A stretch of 64,000 nt of DNA, from the NCBI RefSeq assembly GCF_020329505.1, contig NZ_JAGKJJ010000002.1:1-64000 (forward strand). Reading direction: 5' to 3'. The position numbers and the translations under genes are program-made. Source of the stretch: Bradyrhizobium semiaridum (GTDB taxonomy: Bacteria; Pseudomonadota; Alphaproteobacteria; Rhizobiales; Xanthobacteraceae). The notes below the pieces were generated by a model. The model did no database searches and was not told the DNA's origin. It saw nothing but the letters and a program-made list of their open reading frames with translations. This document shows positions 15,397-24,488 of this stretch, piece by piece; positions within the stretch are counted from its first letter, which is position 1, and each line of letters starts with the position of its first letter.

Positions 15397-18207
15397 TTGT
15401 CCCAGCCGTTCGATCAGCGCGGGCGCGTGCACTTGATCGGCCTTGTAGTTGCCGGTCAGCGTGTACATCACGATGTTGACGCCGGCGCGGAAGGCGAATT
15501 CGCGCTGGCGCGGCTCGCCCGGCGTCAGCGGCAGCGTCGGCTGTCCGTCGGGCCGGATCGCCCAGGCGCCGGCGAGATCGTTCGAGGTGATGATGATCGG
15601 GGAGACGCCGTCGCCGCCGCGTGCGGGGCGCTGCGCGGCCTCCTCGTCGTCATCCTCGCGCGGCAGCGCTTCGACCCAGGTCTGGCCGGAATTGAAGCGG
15701 CCGGGGAAGTCGCGCAGCAGGTAGAACGTCTTGGTCAGCACGTGCTCGCGCGGCACCGGCTCGAGCTCGGGGACGTCGAGGGTCGACAGCAATTCGCGCA
15801 AGGTCTGCATCGCCGGCGTCTGCGCGCCGCCATTGTCGCCGGGCGGTGCCTCGACCGCGTCGCGGGTGTCGAATATGACGGTGCCGCCCTGCTTCATATA
15901 CGCATCGATCTTGTTGATGGCGTCCTGCGGCGGCTTGGGCGCGCCAGGCACAATCGGCCAGTAGATCAGCGGGAAGAAGGCGAGTTCGTCGCGCGCCGGA
16001 TCGACCCCGACGGGATCGCCGGCCTCCAGCGCGGTGCGCTGCGCCAGGAACAGCGTCAAGCCGCCCATGCCGGCCTTGACGATGGAATCGACGTCGGCAT
16101 TGCCGGTCACGACATAAGCGAGCCGGGTCTGCGACACCGACTTGATGGCGAAGTCGTCGCTGTTCTGGGCGTGCGTCGGCGTGGGCGCCAGCGCGAGCGC
16201 CGCCAGCATGAAGGCGAAGGCAAGCACCGCGGGCGCAGTGCGCCGCCTGATCAGCGCCGCGAGGCCGCCGCCCAGCATCGCCACCACGATGGCATCGATC
16301 AGGAACAGCGCGAGCGCCGTCGACAGCATGATGCCGCGCAGGTCGCGCGGTTCGGTGTTGGTGTAGCTCGCATGCCGCGCCTTGAGGCCGGACGTGTCGA
16401 GCGGCGCGATGCGGTCGGCGGAGGCGAGGGTGTTGACCGCGATCGGGCTCTCCGCCGTGCCGTAGAAGCCGGGCGGATGATCCGCCGTGCCGCGGTCGCG
16501 ATAGTCGGCCGGCATCGGCTTGGCGGTCGATGGCGGCGGGCCGAACGCGCCGAAACCGTCGAGTATGCGCAGCGGCGCGACCATCTCGGCCTTGGGATCG
16601 CTGGCGACGCCCGGGCCGGGCGTCGAGGTGTAGCCGGACATGTCGATCAGCCGCCGCAGCATCTCGACGAAAGTGCCGGACATCGGCAAGTCCGACCAGC
16701 GCATGTCGGCGCCGACATGGAACAGGCTGAGCACGCCCTTGCCGCGGCGCTCGCCGGTGACGAGCGGCGTGCCGTCTTCCAGCGACGCCCAGCTCTTGGT
16801 TGCAAGCACCGCGTCGGGCTCGGCCAGCACCTGCCGGCTCACGGTGATGTCCTTTGGCACGGTCAGGCCTGCGAACGGTCCGTCGGCGGCGAACGAGGCC
16901 ATATGCTGCGGCTTCTCCCAGGTCAGGCTGCCGCCGAGCGTACGGCCACCCTTGCGCAATTTGACCGGCACGAGGTCATCGTCGGCCTGGGCGAGGCGGG
17001 GACCGGCGAAGCGCACCAGCACGCCGCCCTGGTCGATCCAGGCGTTGAGGCGGTCGCGGATATCCGGCGACACCGTGCCGACGTCGGCCATCACGATCAT
17101 CGGCAGCCGCTGATCGAGGAATTGCGCGAGCGCCTGCTGCGGCGAGCCGCGATCGCCGAGCCTGATGTCGGCGAACGGCGACAGCGCGCGGGACAGATAG
17201 AAAGTCGAGGCGAGCAGCGGCTGCGCGGTGTCGGCGCTGGAGCCCGAGACCACGCCGATGGCGCGGCGACGCCAGCGCCGGTCGAGCAACTGCACGGCGC
17301 CGGCGGAACGCTCGCCGGCGATTTCGAGCCGGGCGATGTCGTTGCGCAGCTCGACCGGAAGGTCGAAGGCGGCTTCGGTCTCACGATCCTCTGCGCCGAA
17401 CGCGTAGCGCGCTTCGCCGATCGGTGAGCCCTTGGCATCGACCGCACGCACGGTGCCGCCGGCGATCCCGCTTCCGGTGCGTAGCACCTTCACCGTCATC
17501 TTGGCGGCGGCGTTCTCGGCCGCGACCAGGGCCTGCGCGGACGGCGCGCCACCCGAATAGATCGTCAAATTGCGGCCCTCGATGACCTTGCCGAGCCCTT
17601 CGGCGAATTCGCTGCCGCGGCCGGTGTCGACGCCGTCGGACAGCCAGACGATGTCGCTATCGCCGGTCGATTTGAGGAAACGCCCAAGTGCAGCGAGGGT
17701 TTCAACGCGGTCGATCGAGTACGGCTTCGGCGCGAGCTGGCGCAGCGCGACGCGTGCGGTGCCGGCCGGCATCAGCGTGATGTCGCGCGCAGGCTCCGAC
17801 AGCGGCACCAGCGCGACGCCGCGGCGGTCGGCATCGGCGTCGGTGATCAATTCGTCCGCGGCCTTGATCCGCGCATCCCAGCTCGCAGCGGCGCTCCAGC
17901 CGTCGTCGAGCAGCACCACCAGCGGCAGCTTGCTCGCGGCGATGCCGGTCTGCGGATTCCAGATCGGGCCGGCAGCGGCGAGGATGACAAGCGCCGCGGC
18001 GGCGAGCCGCAGCAGGGTCAGCCACCACGGCGTGCGCGACGGCGTCTCCTCCTTCGGCGCAATGTCGAACAAGAGCCGGGTCGGCGGGAATTCGATGCGC
18101 CGCGGCCGCGGCGGCATCACGCGCAGCAGCCACCACAGCACCGGCAGGCTGACCAGCCCAATCAGCAGCAGCGGTTCGGCAAAGGAGAGGGGAAGACCTG
18201 CGATCAT
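15394..18207 (-). CDS. DUF4159 protein with BatA-like N-terminus
   Basis: A 937-residue membrane protein. The N-terminus (about 1-85) has the two helices and the PPRPRRIEFPPTRLL segment of the BatA N-terminal domain. The middle part has VWA-like features (LVVLLDDGWSAAASWDARI, IVWLSDGVDTG), and two helices lie near residues 640-690. The C-terminal about 210 residues match DUF4159 (LAYVVTGNADVDS, GGTVIFDTRDAV). In the family this arrangement is found in MoxR-associated complexes, thought to help mature or stabilise envelope proteins. It overlaps the DUF58 gene by 4 nt, showing tight coupling. Confidence 0.9.
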   Translation of the reverse strand: MIAGLPLSFAEPLLLIGLVSLPVLWWLLRVMPPRPRRIEFPPTRLLFDIAPKEETPSRTPWWLTLLRLAAAALVILAAAGPIWNPQTGIAASKLPLVVLLDDGWSAAASWDARIKAADELITDADADRRGVALVPLSEPARDITLMPAGTARVALRQLAPKPYSIDRVETLAALGRFLKSTGDSDIVWLSDGVDTGRGSEFAEGLGKVIEGRNLTIYSGGAPSAQALVAAENAAAKMTVKVLRTGSGIAGGTVRAVDAKGSPIGEARYAFGAEDRETEAAFDLPVELRNDIARLEIAGERSAGAVQLLDRRWRRRAIGVVSGSSADTAQPLLASTFYLSRALSPFADIRLGDRGSPQQALAQFLDQRLPMIVMADVGTVSPDIRDRLNAWIDQGGVLVRFAGPRLAQADDDLVPVKLRKGGRTLGGSLTWEKPQHMASFAADGPFAGLTVPKDITVSRQVLAEPDAVLATKSWASLEDGTPLVTGERRGKGVLSLFHVGADMRWSDLPMSGTFVEMLRRLIDMSGYTSTPGPGVASDPKAEMVAPLRILDGFGAFGPPPSTAKPMPADYRDRGTADHPPGFYGTAESPIAVNTLASADRIAPLDTSGLKARHASYTNTEPRDLRGIMLSTALALFLIDAIVVAMLGGGLAALIRRRTAPAVLAFAFMLAALALAPTPTHAQNSDDFAIKSVSQTRLAYVVTGNADVDSIVKAGMGGLTLFLAQRTALEAGDPVGVDPARDELAFFPLIYWPIVPGAPKPPQDAINKIDAYMKQGGTVIFDTRDAVEAPPGDNGGAQTPAMQTLRELLSTLDVPELEPVPREHVLTKTFYLLRDFPGRFNSGQTWVEALPREDDDEEAAQRPARGGDGVSPIIITSNDLAGAWAIRPDGQPTLPLTPGEPRQREFAFRAGVNIVMYTLTGNYKADQVHAPALIERLGQ

Positions 18208-19145
18208 GCGCTGCGCCCCGCCTTCACTGTCGAGCGTCCGCCGCTCTTGCTCACCATCATGCCGGCATGCAGGAACAGCAGCAGCTCTGCCGCGGAGCGG
18301 CTGGTGGTGTGGGTCGAGAACAGCCAGTCGAGCTGGTTGGTCTCGGCGCGGATCTGGTCGCGATGCAGCGCGACGCGGGCGACGTAGTCGTTCGCCCAGC
18401 TTTCGGCGCGGCCCGCGGTGATGACACTGCCGGCCTCCGGCTCGACGAACTCGACGCGGCCGGAATAGGGGAAGGTCTCTTCCGCGGGATCGACCACCTG
18501 GATCAGCGAGCCGTGCGCGCCCGACGAGGCGAGCCCGGCCAGCATGGTCTTGATCTCCGGCAGCGGTGACCAGAAGTCCGACAGCACCACGATCTCGGCG
18601 AGCGACGACGGCACGAAGGTGGGCGGCAGGCTGGCGCGCGTCGCTTCATCGTGCAGGATCGCCTGCGCCATCTTGTCGATCACGGCGCGGCTCGCGGTCG
18701 GCATCATCAGGCCGGGGATGCCGACGCGTTCGCCGCCGGAAACCAAAAGCTCGGCCAGCGCGAAGGCGACGATCAGGCCGCGCTCAAGCTTCGAGTCACG
18801 CGCATCGCGCGAGGCAAACACCATAGAAGGCGAGCGGTCCGGCCAGATCCAGACCGTGTGCGCAGCCTCCCATTCCTGCTCGCGGACATAGAGATGGTCG
18901 TCGCGCCCGGAGCGGCGCCAGTCGACGCGCTGCGCCGGCTCGCCGGACACGAAGCGGCGGTATTGCCAAAAGCTCTCGCCGGCGCCGGCACGGCGGCGGC
19001 CATGCAGGCCGTGGATGACATTGGCCGCGATGCGGCGGGCCTCAAGCACCAGGCGCGGCAGCGATGCGGCGAGCGTTCGGCTTTCGCCATCAGCACGTCG
19101 GACCGCCAGGATCTCCCCTTGCTGGTGCCTGTCGTCGGCAGCCAT
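18204..19145 (-). CDS. DUF58 domain protein
   Basis: A 313-residue cytoplasmic protein with the DUF58 signature: RRFVSGEPAQRVDWRRSGRDDHLYVRE, followed by a VWA-like region (VWIWPDRSPSM, a MIDAS-like D-x-S-x-S). DUF58 proteins are standard partners of MoxR AAA ATPases. The gene overlaps the MoxR stop codon by one base (TAATG) and the following gene by four, so the operon is translationally coupled. The exact role is unknown; a chaperone-like client adaptor is the usual proposal. Confidence 0.92.
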   Translation of the reverse strand: MAADDRHQQGEILAVRRADGESRTLAASLPRLVLEARRIAANVIHGLHGRRRAGAGESFWQYRRFVSGEPAQRVDWRRSGRDDHLYVREQEWEAAHTVWIWPDRSPSMVFASRDARDSKLERGLIVAFALAELLVSGGERVGIPGLMMPTASRAVIDKMAQAILHDEATRASLPPTFVPSSLAEIVVLSDFWSPLPEIKTMLAGLASSGAHGSLIQVVDPAEETFPYSGRVEFVEPEAGSVITAGRAESWANDYVARVALHRDQIRAETNQLDWLFSTHTTSRSAAELLLFLHAGMMVSKSGGRSTVKAGRSA

Positions 19146-20209
19146 TAGCCGATCCGCGTCTTCAATTGCCTGATCACGTCAGGAATGGTGCGGCCCTCGG
19201 CGCGCGCCGAGAAGGTCAAGGCCATGCGGTGCTTCAGCACGGGTTCGGCGAGATCGAGCACGTCGTCGATCGACGGCGCGAGCCGTCCGTCGAGCAGCGC
19301 GCGGGCGCGCACCGCGAGCATCAGGGACTGGCTGGCGCGGGGACCGGGTCCCCAGGCGATCAGCTTGCCGGCTTCGCCGCCGTCGGGGCCGGGGCGCGCG
19401 GCGCGGACCAGCGACAGGATCGCTTCGACCACGGAGTCGCCGACCGGCAGGCGGCGCACCAGCCGCTGCGCTGCGAGCAGCGTCTCGGTGTCCATCGCCG
19501 GCTTGGCTGCAGTCTCCTCGGCGCCGGTGGTTTCGAACAGGATGCGCCGCTCGGCGTCCCGATCGGGATAATCGACGTCGATTTCCATCAGAAAGCGGTC
19601 GAGCTGTGCTTCGGGCAGCGGATAGGTGCCTTCCTGCTCCAGCGGGTTCTGCGTCGCCAGCACATGGAACGGCTTCGGCAGATCGTGCCGCGCACCGGCA
19701 ATGGTGATGTGCTGCTCCTGCATGGCCTGCAGCAGCGCCGACTGGGTGCGCGGGCTGGCGCGGTTGATCTCGTCGGCCATCAAGAGCTGCGCGAACACCG
19801 GACCTGAGATGAAGCGGAACGAGCGCTTGCCGGCCGAGCTCTCGTCGAGCACCTCGGCGCCGAGAATGTCCGACGGCATCAGGTCGGGCGTGAACTGGAC
19901 GCGCTTGGCATCGAGACCGAGCGTGACGCCGAGCGTCTCGACCAGCTTGGTCTTGGCGAGACCGGGGACGCCGATCAGCAATGCGTGGCCGCCGGACAGG
20001 ATCGTCACCAAGGTGTTTTCGATCACCTGCTCCTGACCGAAAATGACGGTGGAGACCGCCTCCTTGGCGGCGCGAATCTGGCCGGCGACCTGCTCGGCCG
20101 AACGGACGATCACATCCTCCAGTTTCTCGACGCTGTCTGCACCAGCCATTCGGTCCGCTCCGTTTCCTGACGATCCGCGCATTGCCGCGTCGTCGTCTTG
20201 CGTCGTCAT
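19145..20209 (-). CDS. MoxR-family AAA+ ATPase
   Basis: A 354-residue MoxR ATPase. Walker A (GVPGLAKTKLVETLG), Walker B (LLMADEINRASPRTQSALLQAMQE), the sensor region (VLATQNPLEQEGTYPLPEAQLDRFL) and the lid domain are all present. MoxR ATPases act as chaperones that activate or assemble protein complexes together with DUF58/VWA partners. It heads the four-gene operon. The first 25 residues are low-complexity, and an ATG at codon 10 or 21 could be the true start. Confidence 0.95.
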   Translation of the reverse strand: MTTQDDDAAMRGSSGNGADRMAGADSVEKLEDVIVRSAEQVAGQIRAAKEAVSTVIFGQEQVIENTLVTILSGGHALLIGVPGLAKTKLVETLGVTLGLDAKRVQFTPDLMPSDILGAEVLDESSAGKRSFRFISGPVFAQLLMADEINRASPRTQSALLQAMQEQHITIAGARHDLPKPFHVLATQNPLEQEGTYPLPEAQLDRFLMEIDVDYPDRDAERRILFETTGAEETAAKPAMDTETLLAAQRLVRRLPVGDSVVEAILSLVRAARPGPDGGEAGKLIAWGPGPRASQSLMLAVRARALLDGRLAPSIDDVLDLAEPVLKHRMALTFSARAEGRTIPDVIRQLKTRIG

Positions 20210-20391
20210 CGCATGGCCATCATGCTAAACCTGCGCGAAGGCCATGTATTCGTTGAATTAAACTATCCCCACCTTATCGGCATTTCAGGGTATGAACGGC
20301 ATCACGATGTGGCGAGAATGACGTCCCGACCACATCTCAGGTACGTGCACCAAATGTGCCAGATTGAGGGTTGGAAAGTTTAAGGCAAACA

Positions 20392-21048
20392 ATGGCGAAG
20401 CAAGGGCAAACCGATCCCGCCAGCGAGACCTCGGGCCGAGAAACCGTGGGGCTCGGCGGCAAGGGCCTCGACGGCCTCACCGCCGCCGCCAATCGGGCTG
20501 CGACATCGGGTCCGGCCGGAGGCAAGGGCCTGCCGCCGGTTCACCTGTGGAATCCGCCATTCTGCGGCGATATCGACATGCGAATCGCGCCTGACGGCAC
20601 CTGGTTCTACATGGGAACGCCGATCGGCCGACCGGCGCTGGTGCGGCTGTTCTCCACCATCCTGAAGCGCGAGGACGGCAAGCACTTTCTCGTGACACCG
20701 GTCGAAAAGGTCGGCATCCGTGTCGACGACGCGCCGTTCCTCGCGGTGGAAATGCAGACGCTGCACGACGAGCGCGGCCGGCTGCTCAGGTTCCGCACCA
20801 ATGTCGACGACTGGGTCGATTGCGCGAAGGGCCATGGCCTCAGATTCGAGGCCGCCGAGGATGGCGGGCTGACGCCCTATCTGCATGTCCGCGCCGACCT
20901 CTGGGCCAAGGTCACGCGCGCGCTCTATTACGATCTGGTTGACATGGGCGAGGCGCGAATGGTCGATGGTGAAGAAATGTTCGGCATCGAGTCCGGCGGC
21001 GAATTCTTCGCGATGGCCGACGCCAAGCAGGTGAGGGACGCACTTTGA
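20392..21048 (+). CDS. DUF1285 protein
   Basis: A 218-residue protein from the ATG at 20392; an in-frame TTG at 20371 is less likely. After a disordered Gly/Ala/Ser-rich stretch of about 45 residues comes the DUF1285 domain (LWNPPFCGDIDMRIAPDGTW...). The family forms a compact two-domain fold of unknown activity. It is the first gene of a run in which each stop codon overlaps the next start by 4 nt (here TTGA), so it is probably translated together with the Nudix, DUF6111 and CCA genes. Confidence 0.9.
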   Translation: MAKQGQTDPASETSGRETVGLGGKGLDGLTAAANRAATSGPAGGKGLPPVHLWNPPFCGDIDMRIAPDGTWFYMGTPIGRPALVRLFSTILKREDGKHFLVTPVEKVGIRVDDAPFLAVEMQTLHDERGRLLRFRTNVDDWVDCAKGHGLRFEAAEDGGLTPYLHVRADLWAKVTRALYYDLVDMGEARMVDGEEMFGIESGGEFFAMADAKQVRDAL

Positions 21049-21716
21049 ACGAGCCGTTGCTGAAGGTGGAGCCGGCGACGCTCAGCTCGACGGAATTCTT
21101 TGCGCGGGCCCGCACGCGGCTCAATTTCGAGGTGCCACCGGGGCTGGTCGATCCGCACATCATTCCGCGCACCGGGGATTCCGGCAACGACCGCATGCTG
21201 GAGATCGTCGCGCAGGAGCAGTCGGTGCGGCCGGCCGCGGTGCTGATCCCGGTCGTCGATCATCCCGAGCCGACCGTGCTGCTGACGCAGCGCTCGCCCA
21301 ACCTGTCGAGCCATGCCGGGCAGATCTCGTTTCCCGGCGGCAAGATCGACGCCACCGACGCTTCGCCGCTCGACGCCGCGCTGCGCGAGGCGTGCGAGGA
21401 AGTCGGGCTGAAGCGCGAATATATCGATCCGGTCGGCTACCTCGACCTCTACGGCACCGCGTTCGGCTTCCGCATCCTGCCCACGGTCGCCAAGGTGAGG
21501 CCGGGCTTTGCGCTTGAGATCAACGAGGCCGAGGTGGTCGATGCCTTCGAGGTGCCGCTGGCGTTTCTGATGAATCCGGAAAACCACCAGGTCCACACCA
21601 AGGAATTCCGCGGCATGGACCGGTCCTATTATGCGATGCCGTTTGCCGAGCGTTACATCTGGGGCGCGACCGCAGGCATCCTGCGGGTACTGTATGAGCG
21701 GATCTACCTGTCATGA
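21045..21716 (+). CDS. CoA pyrophosphatase (NudL-type Nudix)
   Basis: A 223-residue Nudix hydrolase starting at TTG within the DUF1285 stop codon. The CoA-specific motif is visible as LLTQRSPNLSSHAGQISFPGG, followed by the Nudix core AALREACEEVGL. Enzymes of this group split CoA or its derivatives to 4'-phosphopantetheine and 3',5'-ADP. The motif has Ser-His where many family members have His-Arg, so specificity is likely but not certain. Confidence 0.9.
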   Translation: MNEPLLKVEPATLSSTEFFARARTRLNFEVPPGLVDPHIIPRTGDSGNDRMLEIVAQEQSVRPAAVLIPVVDHPEPTVLLTQRSPNLSSHAGQISFPGGKIDATDASPLDAALREACEEVGLKREYIDPVGYLDLYGTAFGFRILPTVAKVRPGFALEINEAEVVDAFEVPLAFLMNPENHQVHTKEFRGMDRSYYAMPFAERYIWGATAGILRVLYERIYLS

Positions 21717-21979
21717 TCCGCACGGTGTTGACCGAGATCGGCATCTTCCTGATCCCGTTCGCGGTCTATGCCATCTTCCTCATGGCGACGCGCGCCGGCG
21801 TGACGCTGCCGGCATCATGGCCGCTCGACATGCTGGCGAAGCTGACGCTGGCGGCGCTGGTGCTTGTGATCGCGAGCTTCATTCTGCTGGCGCAATACAC
21901 CGGCGCGCCGCCGAACTCGACCTACGTTCCCGCCCATATCGACGAGCACGGCAGGCTGGTGCCCGGAGCTGAGCAATGA
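21713..21979 (+). CDS. DUF6111 membrane protein
   Basis: An 88-residue protein with two transmembrane helices (about 7-27 and 42-64) and a short polar tail ending EHGRLVPGAEQ, as in the alphaproteobacterial DUF6111 family. It overlaps the Nudix gene and the CCA gene by 4 nt (ATGA) on each side. The function is unknown. Confidence 0.85.
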   Translation: MIRTVLTEIGIFLIPFAVYAIFLMATRAGVTLPASWPLDMLAKLTLAALVLVIASFILLAQYTGAPPNSTYVPAHIDEHGRLVPGAEQ

Positions 21980-23232
21980 GCGAGGCGCGCCTATTGTCCG
22001 ATGCGCCCTGGCTGGCCTCGGGACCGGCCGCGCGGGTGCTCGCACTGCTCAACGCCGATGGTGAAGAGGCGCGGGTGATCGGCGGCGCGGTGCGCAACGC
22101 CTTGATGCGGCTTCCGCTCGGCGACATCGACATCGCAACGACCGCGCCGCCCGACGAGGTGGTTCGCCGCGCCAGGCGGGCCGGCATCAAGAGCGTGCCG
22201 ACCGGCATCGAGCACGGCACCGTGACGCTGGTCGTCGAGAGCCAGCCGTTCGAGGTGACGACGCTGCGCGAGGACATCGAGACCTACGGCCGCAAGGCCA
22301 AGGTGACGTTCGGCCGCGACTGGGTGCGCGATGCGATGCGGCGCGATTTCACCATCAACAGCCTGTCGGTCGATGCTGACGGCGTCGTGCATGATCATGT
22401 CGGCGGGCTTGCCGATGTCGAGGCACGGCGCGTGCGCTTCATCGGCGATCCCGCGCAGCGGATTGCGGAGGATTACTTACGCATCCTGCGCTTCTTCCGC
22501 TTCCACGCCGCCTATGGCGAAGGCGAGGTCGACCGCGCCGGCTATCTCGCCTGCATCGGCGGCCGCGCCGGGCTCGCCGGCCTGTCGGCTGAGCGCATCC
22601 GCATGGAGATGATCAAGCTCGTGGTGGCGGACGGCGCCGCTTCCGCGGTCGTCGCGATGGGCGACGGTGGCCTGTTGCAGCCGTTGTTCGGCGGCGTCGC
22701 CTATACCGGCCCGTTCGCCGCGATGATCGAGATCGAGCGGCTGATGGAGCTGGCGCCGAGCGCGGTGCGCCGGCTCGCCGCACTGACGGTCGCGGTGACC
22801 GAGGATGCGCGGCGCATCGCAGGTCGGCTGCGGCTCTCGAACGCCGAAGCCAAGGCGCTCGACTCGATGGGGCACCGGTGGTGGCGACTGCCCGGCATGG
22901 ACGAGGCGCATGCGCGGCGCCGGCTCTACCGGCTCGGCGAGGAGCCCTATCGCGACCGGCTCTTGCTGGCCTGGGCGCGCAGCGGCGCGCGGGGCGATGT
23001 CGATCAGTGGCGCTCGCTCGCGGCGCTGCCGCAGCGTTGGCGCGCGCCTCACTTTCCCTTGAGAGCGTCCGATTTCATCGCGCGCGGCATTGCCGAGGGG
23101 CCGGCGTTGGGACATGTCCTGACCCTCGCCGAGGATGCCTGGCTCGCCGCGGACTTTCCGCTGGAGCCGAAGGTTCTGGCCGATATCGCCGACCAGACCG
23201 TTTCCCGCTTCACCCGCGACCATCGGCTGTAA
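21976..23232 (+). CDS. cca: CCA tRNA nucleotidyltransferase
   Basis: A 418-residue class II CCA-adding enzyme that builds or repairs the 3'-CCA end of tRNAs. The catalytic head has GGAVRNALMRLPLGDIDIAT, with the DxD metal ligands in DID, and further conserved blocks follow (RRDFTINSLSVDADG, RIAEDYLRILRFFRF). The first motif has Asn where GGxVRD is usual. It is the last gene of the overlapping DUF1285-Nudix-DUF6111-cca operon. Confidence 0.95.
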   Translation: MSEARLLSDAPWLASGPAARVLALLNADGEEARVIGGAVRNALMRLPLGDIDIATTAPPDEVVRRARRAGIKSVPTGIEHGTVTLVVESQPFEVTTLREDIETYGRKAKVTFGRDWVRDAMRRDFTINSLSVDADGVVHDHVGGLADVEARRVRFIGDPAQRIAEDYLRILRFFRFHAAYGEGEVDRAGYLACIGGRAGLAGLSAERIRMEMIKLVVADGAASAVVAMGDGGLLQPLFGGVAYTGPFAAMIEIERLMELAPSAVRRLAALTVAVTEDARRIAGRLRLSNAEAKALDSMGHRWWRLPGMDEAHARRRLYRLGEEPYRDRLLLAWARSGARGDVDQWRSLAALPQRWRAPHFPLRASDFIARGIAEGPALGHVLTLAEDAWLAADFPLEPKVLADIADQTVSRFTRDHRL

Positions 23233-23359
23233 CCATCAGCCGTGAAGCGCCGCTGCCGGGCTCGCCGGCGGCGTGCGATGATCGATGACTGCATGGGATT
23301 GGGGGAGCGAGGGAGACGATGCCGCCGGCATTTGCCAGGCAGCATCGCACTGAGCGAAG

Positions 23360-23635
23360 CTACGCGGCCTTGCGCTTCTTCTTGCGGTCGCCGTCGTCGT
23401 CTTCGTCGGCCTCTTCCTCCTCGTCGTCGTCCTCGTCCTCCTCGTCGTCTTCCTCCTCGTCCTCTTCCGGATCGAGTTCGGTCGATTCGAGCGCAATGAC
23501 GGGCAACGTTTCGCGAAACAGGTCGCCGTCGACGCCCATCCAGAGGCACTCGACGTTCTCTTCGTTGACTTCCACCACCGTCAGCGGATGGCCGCCGGAT
23601 TTCAGGATGACAACGTCGCCTGGCTTCAGTTCCAT
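23360..23635 (-). CDS. YodC-like DUF2158 protein with acidic tail
   Basis: A 91-residue protein. Residues 1-50 form the small SH3-like YodC/DUF2158 domain (FKPGDVV-type start, here MELKPGDVVILKSGGHPLTV). From residue 53 on the sequence is almost only Glu and Asp, followed by KKKRKAA. The acidic tail is written in GAG/GAC triplets that make a microsatellite-like tract on the DNA (23385-23470). The function of the family is unknown. Confidence 0.85.
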   Translation of the reverse strand: MELKPGDVVILKSGGHPLTVVEVNEENVECLWMGVDGDLFRETLPVIALESTELDPEEDEEEDDEEDEDDDEEEEADEDDDGDRKKKRKAA

Positions 23636-23747
23636 GATCTTCCCTCCGCGTTTGATGACGCGGCCCGCAAGCTAGCGAGCGGTGATGACAGTCCGATCAC
23701 GGCCCGCGGCGGAAGGATCGATTTGACGTGGAAAAGGTTCCGCCGCG

Positions 23748-24488
23748 CTATCCCTGCGCAGCGGGCAGCAGATCGGTCAGCGAACGGATGATGCGGTCGG
23801 GCCTCACCGTCGATTCCGGCGGTAGCCCGACGCCGTGCACGTCCATCCAGATCGCGTAGATGCCAAGCCGCTGCGGCGCCACGACTTCCCATTCCAGATT
23901 GTCGCCGATCATCCAGGTGTCGGGCGCGGTGACGCCGAGCGCCTCCATCGCGTGCAGATAGGCACGCTCCTCCGGCTTGCCGAAGCCATGCTCGCCCTCG
24001 ATCTGGATATGGTCGAAGCGATGGCCGAGCGCGAAGCGCTCGACCTTGGCGCGCTGCATGTCGGCATTGCCGTTGGTGACCAGCGCGAGCTTGATGCCGA
24101 GCGCCTTGAACGCGTCGATCGCCTCGTGCGCGCCGGGGAAGACGAACATCGCCTCCTCGCGATAGGCGGTGAAGCGATCGGCGATGCGGTCGGCAAGTTC
24201 GTCCGGCAGGGCACGATGGCCGGCAGCCGCGAGCATCGCGAAGCCGCCCCGCACGGTGAGCCGCCGCGCCTCGCCGAGCTTGATCCGCCAGATCGGCTCC
24301 GCCGCCGCCCAGAATTGTCGCGCCGACGCCAACAGCGCGGTCGCGACCTCGGCCGGGGGCAGCGGTGCCAGTTCGTCGGCGAATTCGGCGGCGATCGTGT
24401 TCCACGCGATTTCGGGGCGGCCATAGGCCGACAGGATGGTGTCATCCATGTCGATCAGCATCGCGCGCGGCAGTTTGATCAGGGCCAT
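23748..24488 (-). CDS. HAD-superfamily hydrolase (YjjG-like)
   Basis: A 246-residue HAD phosphatase. The nucleophile motif is IDMDDTIL, the second motif lies in [12 protein letters not shown], and the fourth motif is [12 protein letters not shown]. The helical cap between motifs is consistent with YjjG-type nucleotidases, but the substrate is not determined. It overlaps the end of hemF by 10 nt, so the two are translated in tandem. Confidence 0.9.
   Translation of the reverse strand: MALIKLPRAMLIDMDDTILSAYGRPEIAWNTIAAEFADELAPLPPAEVATALLASARQFWAAAEPIWRIKLGEARRLTVRGGFAMLAAAGHRALPDELADRIADRFTAYREEAMFVFPGAHEAIDAFKALGIKLALVTNGNADMQRAKVERFALGHRFDHIQIEGEHGFGKPEERAYLHAMEALGVTAPDTWMIGDNLEWEVVAPQRLGIYAIWMDVHGVGLPPESTVRPDRIIRSLTDLLPAAQG

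Noticed and set aside
15397..17427. 676-codon plus-strand frame over the DUF4159 gene
   Set aside because: Antisense shadow without recognisable domains; the minus-strand frame has clear family motifs.
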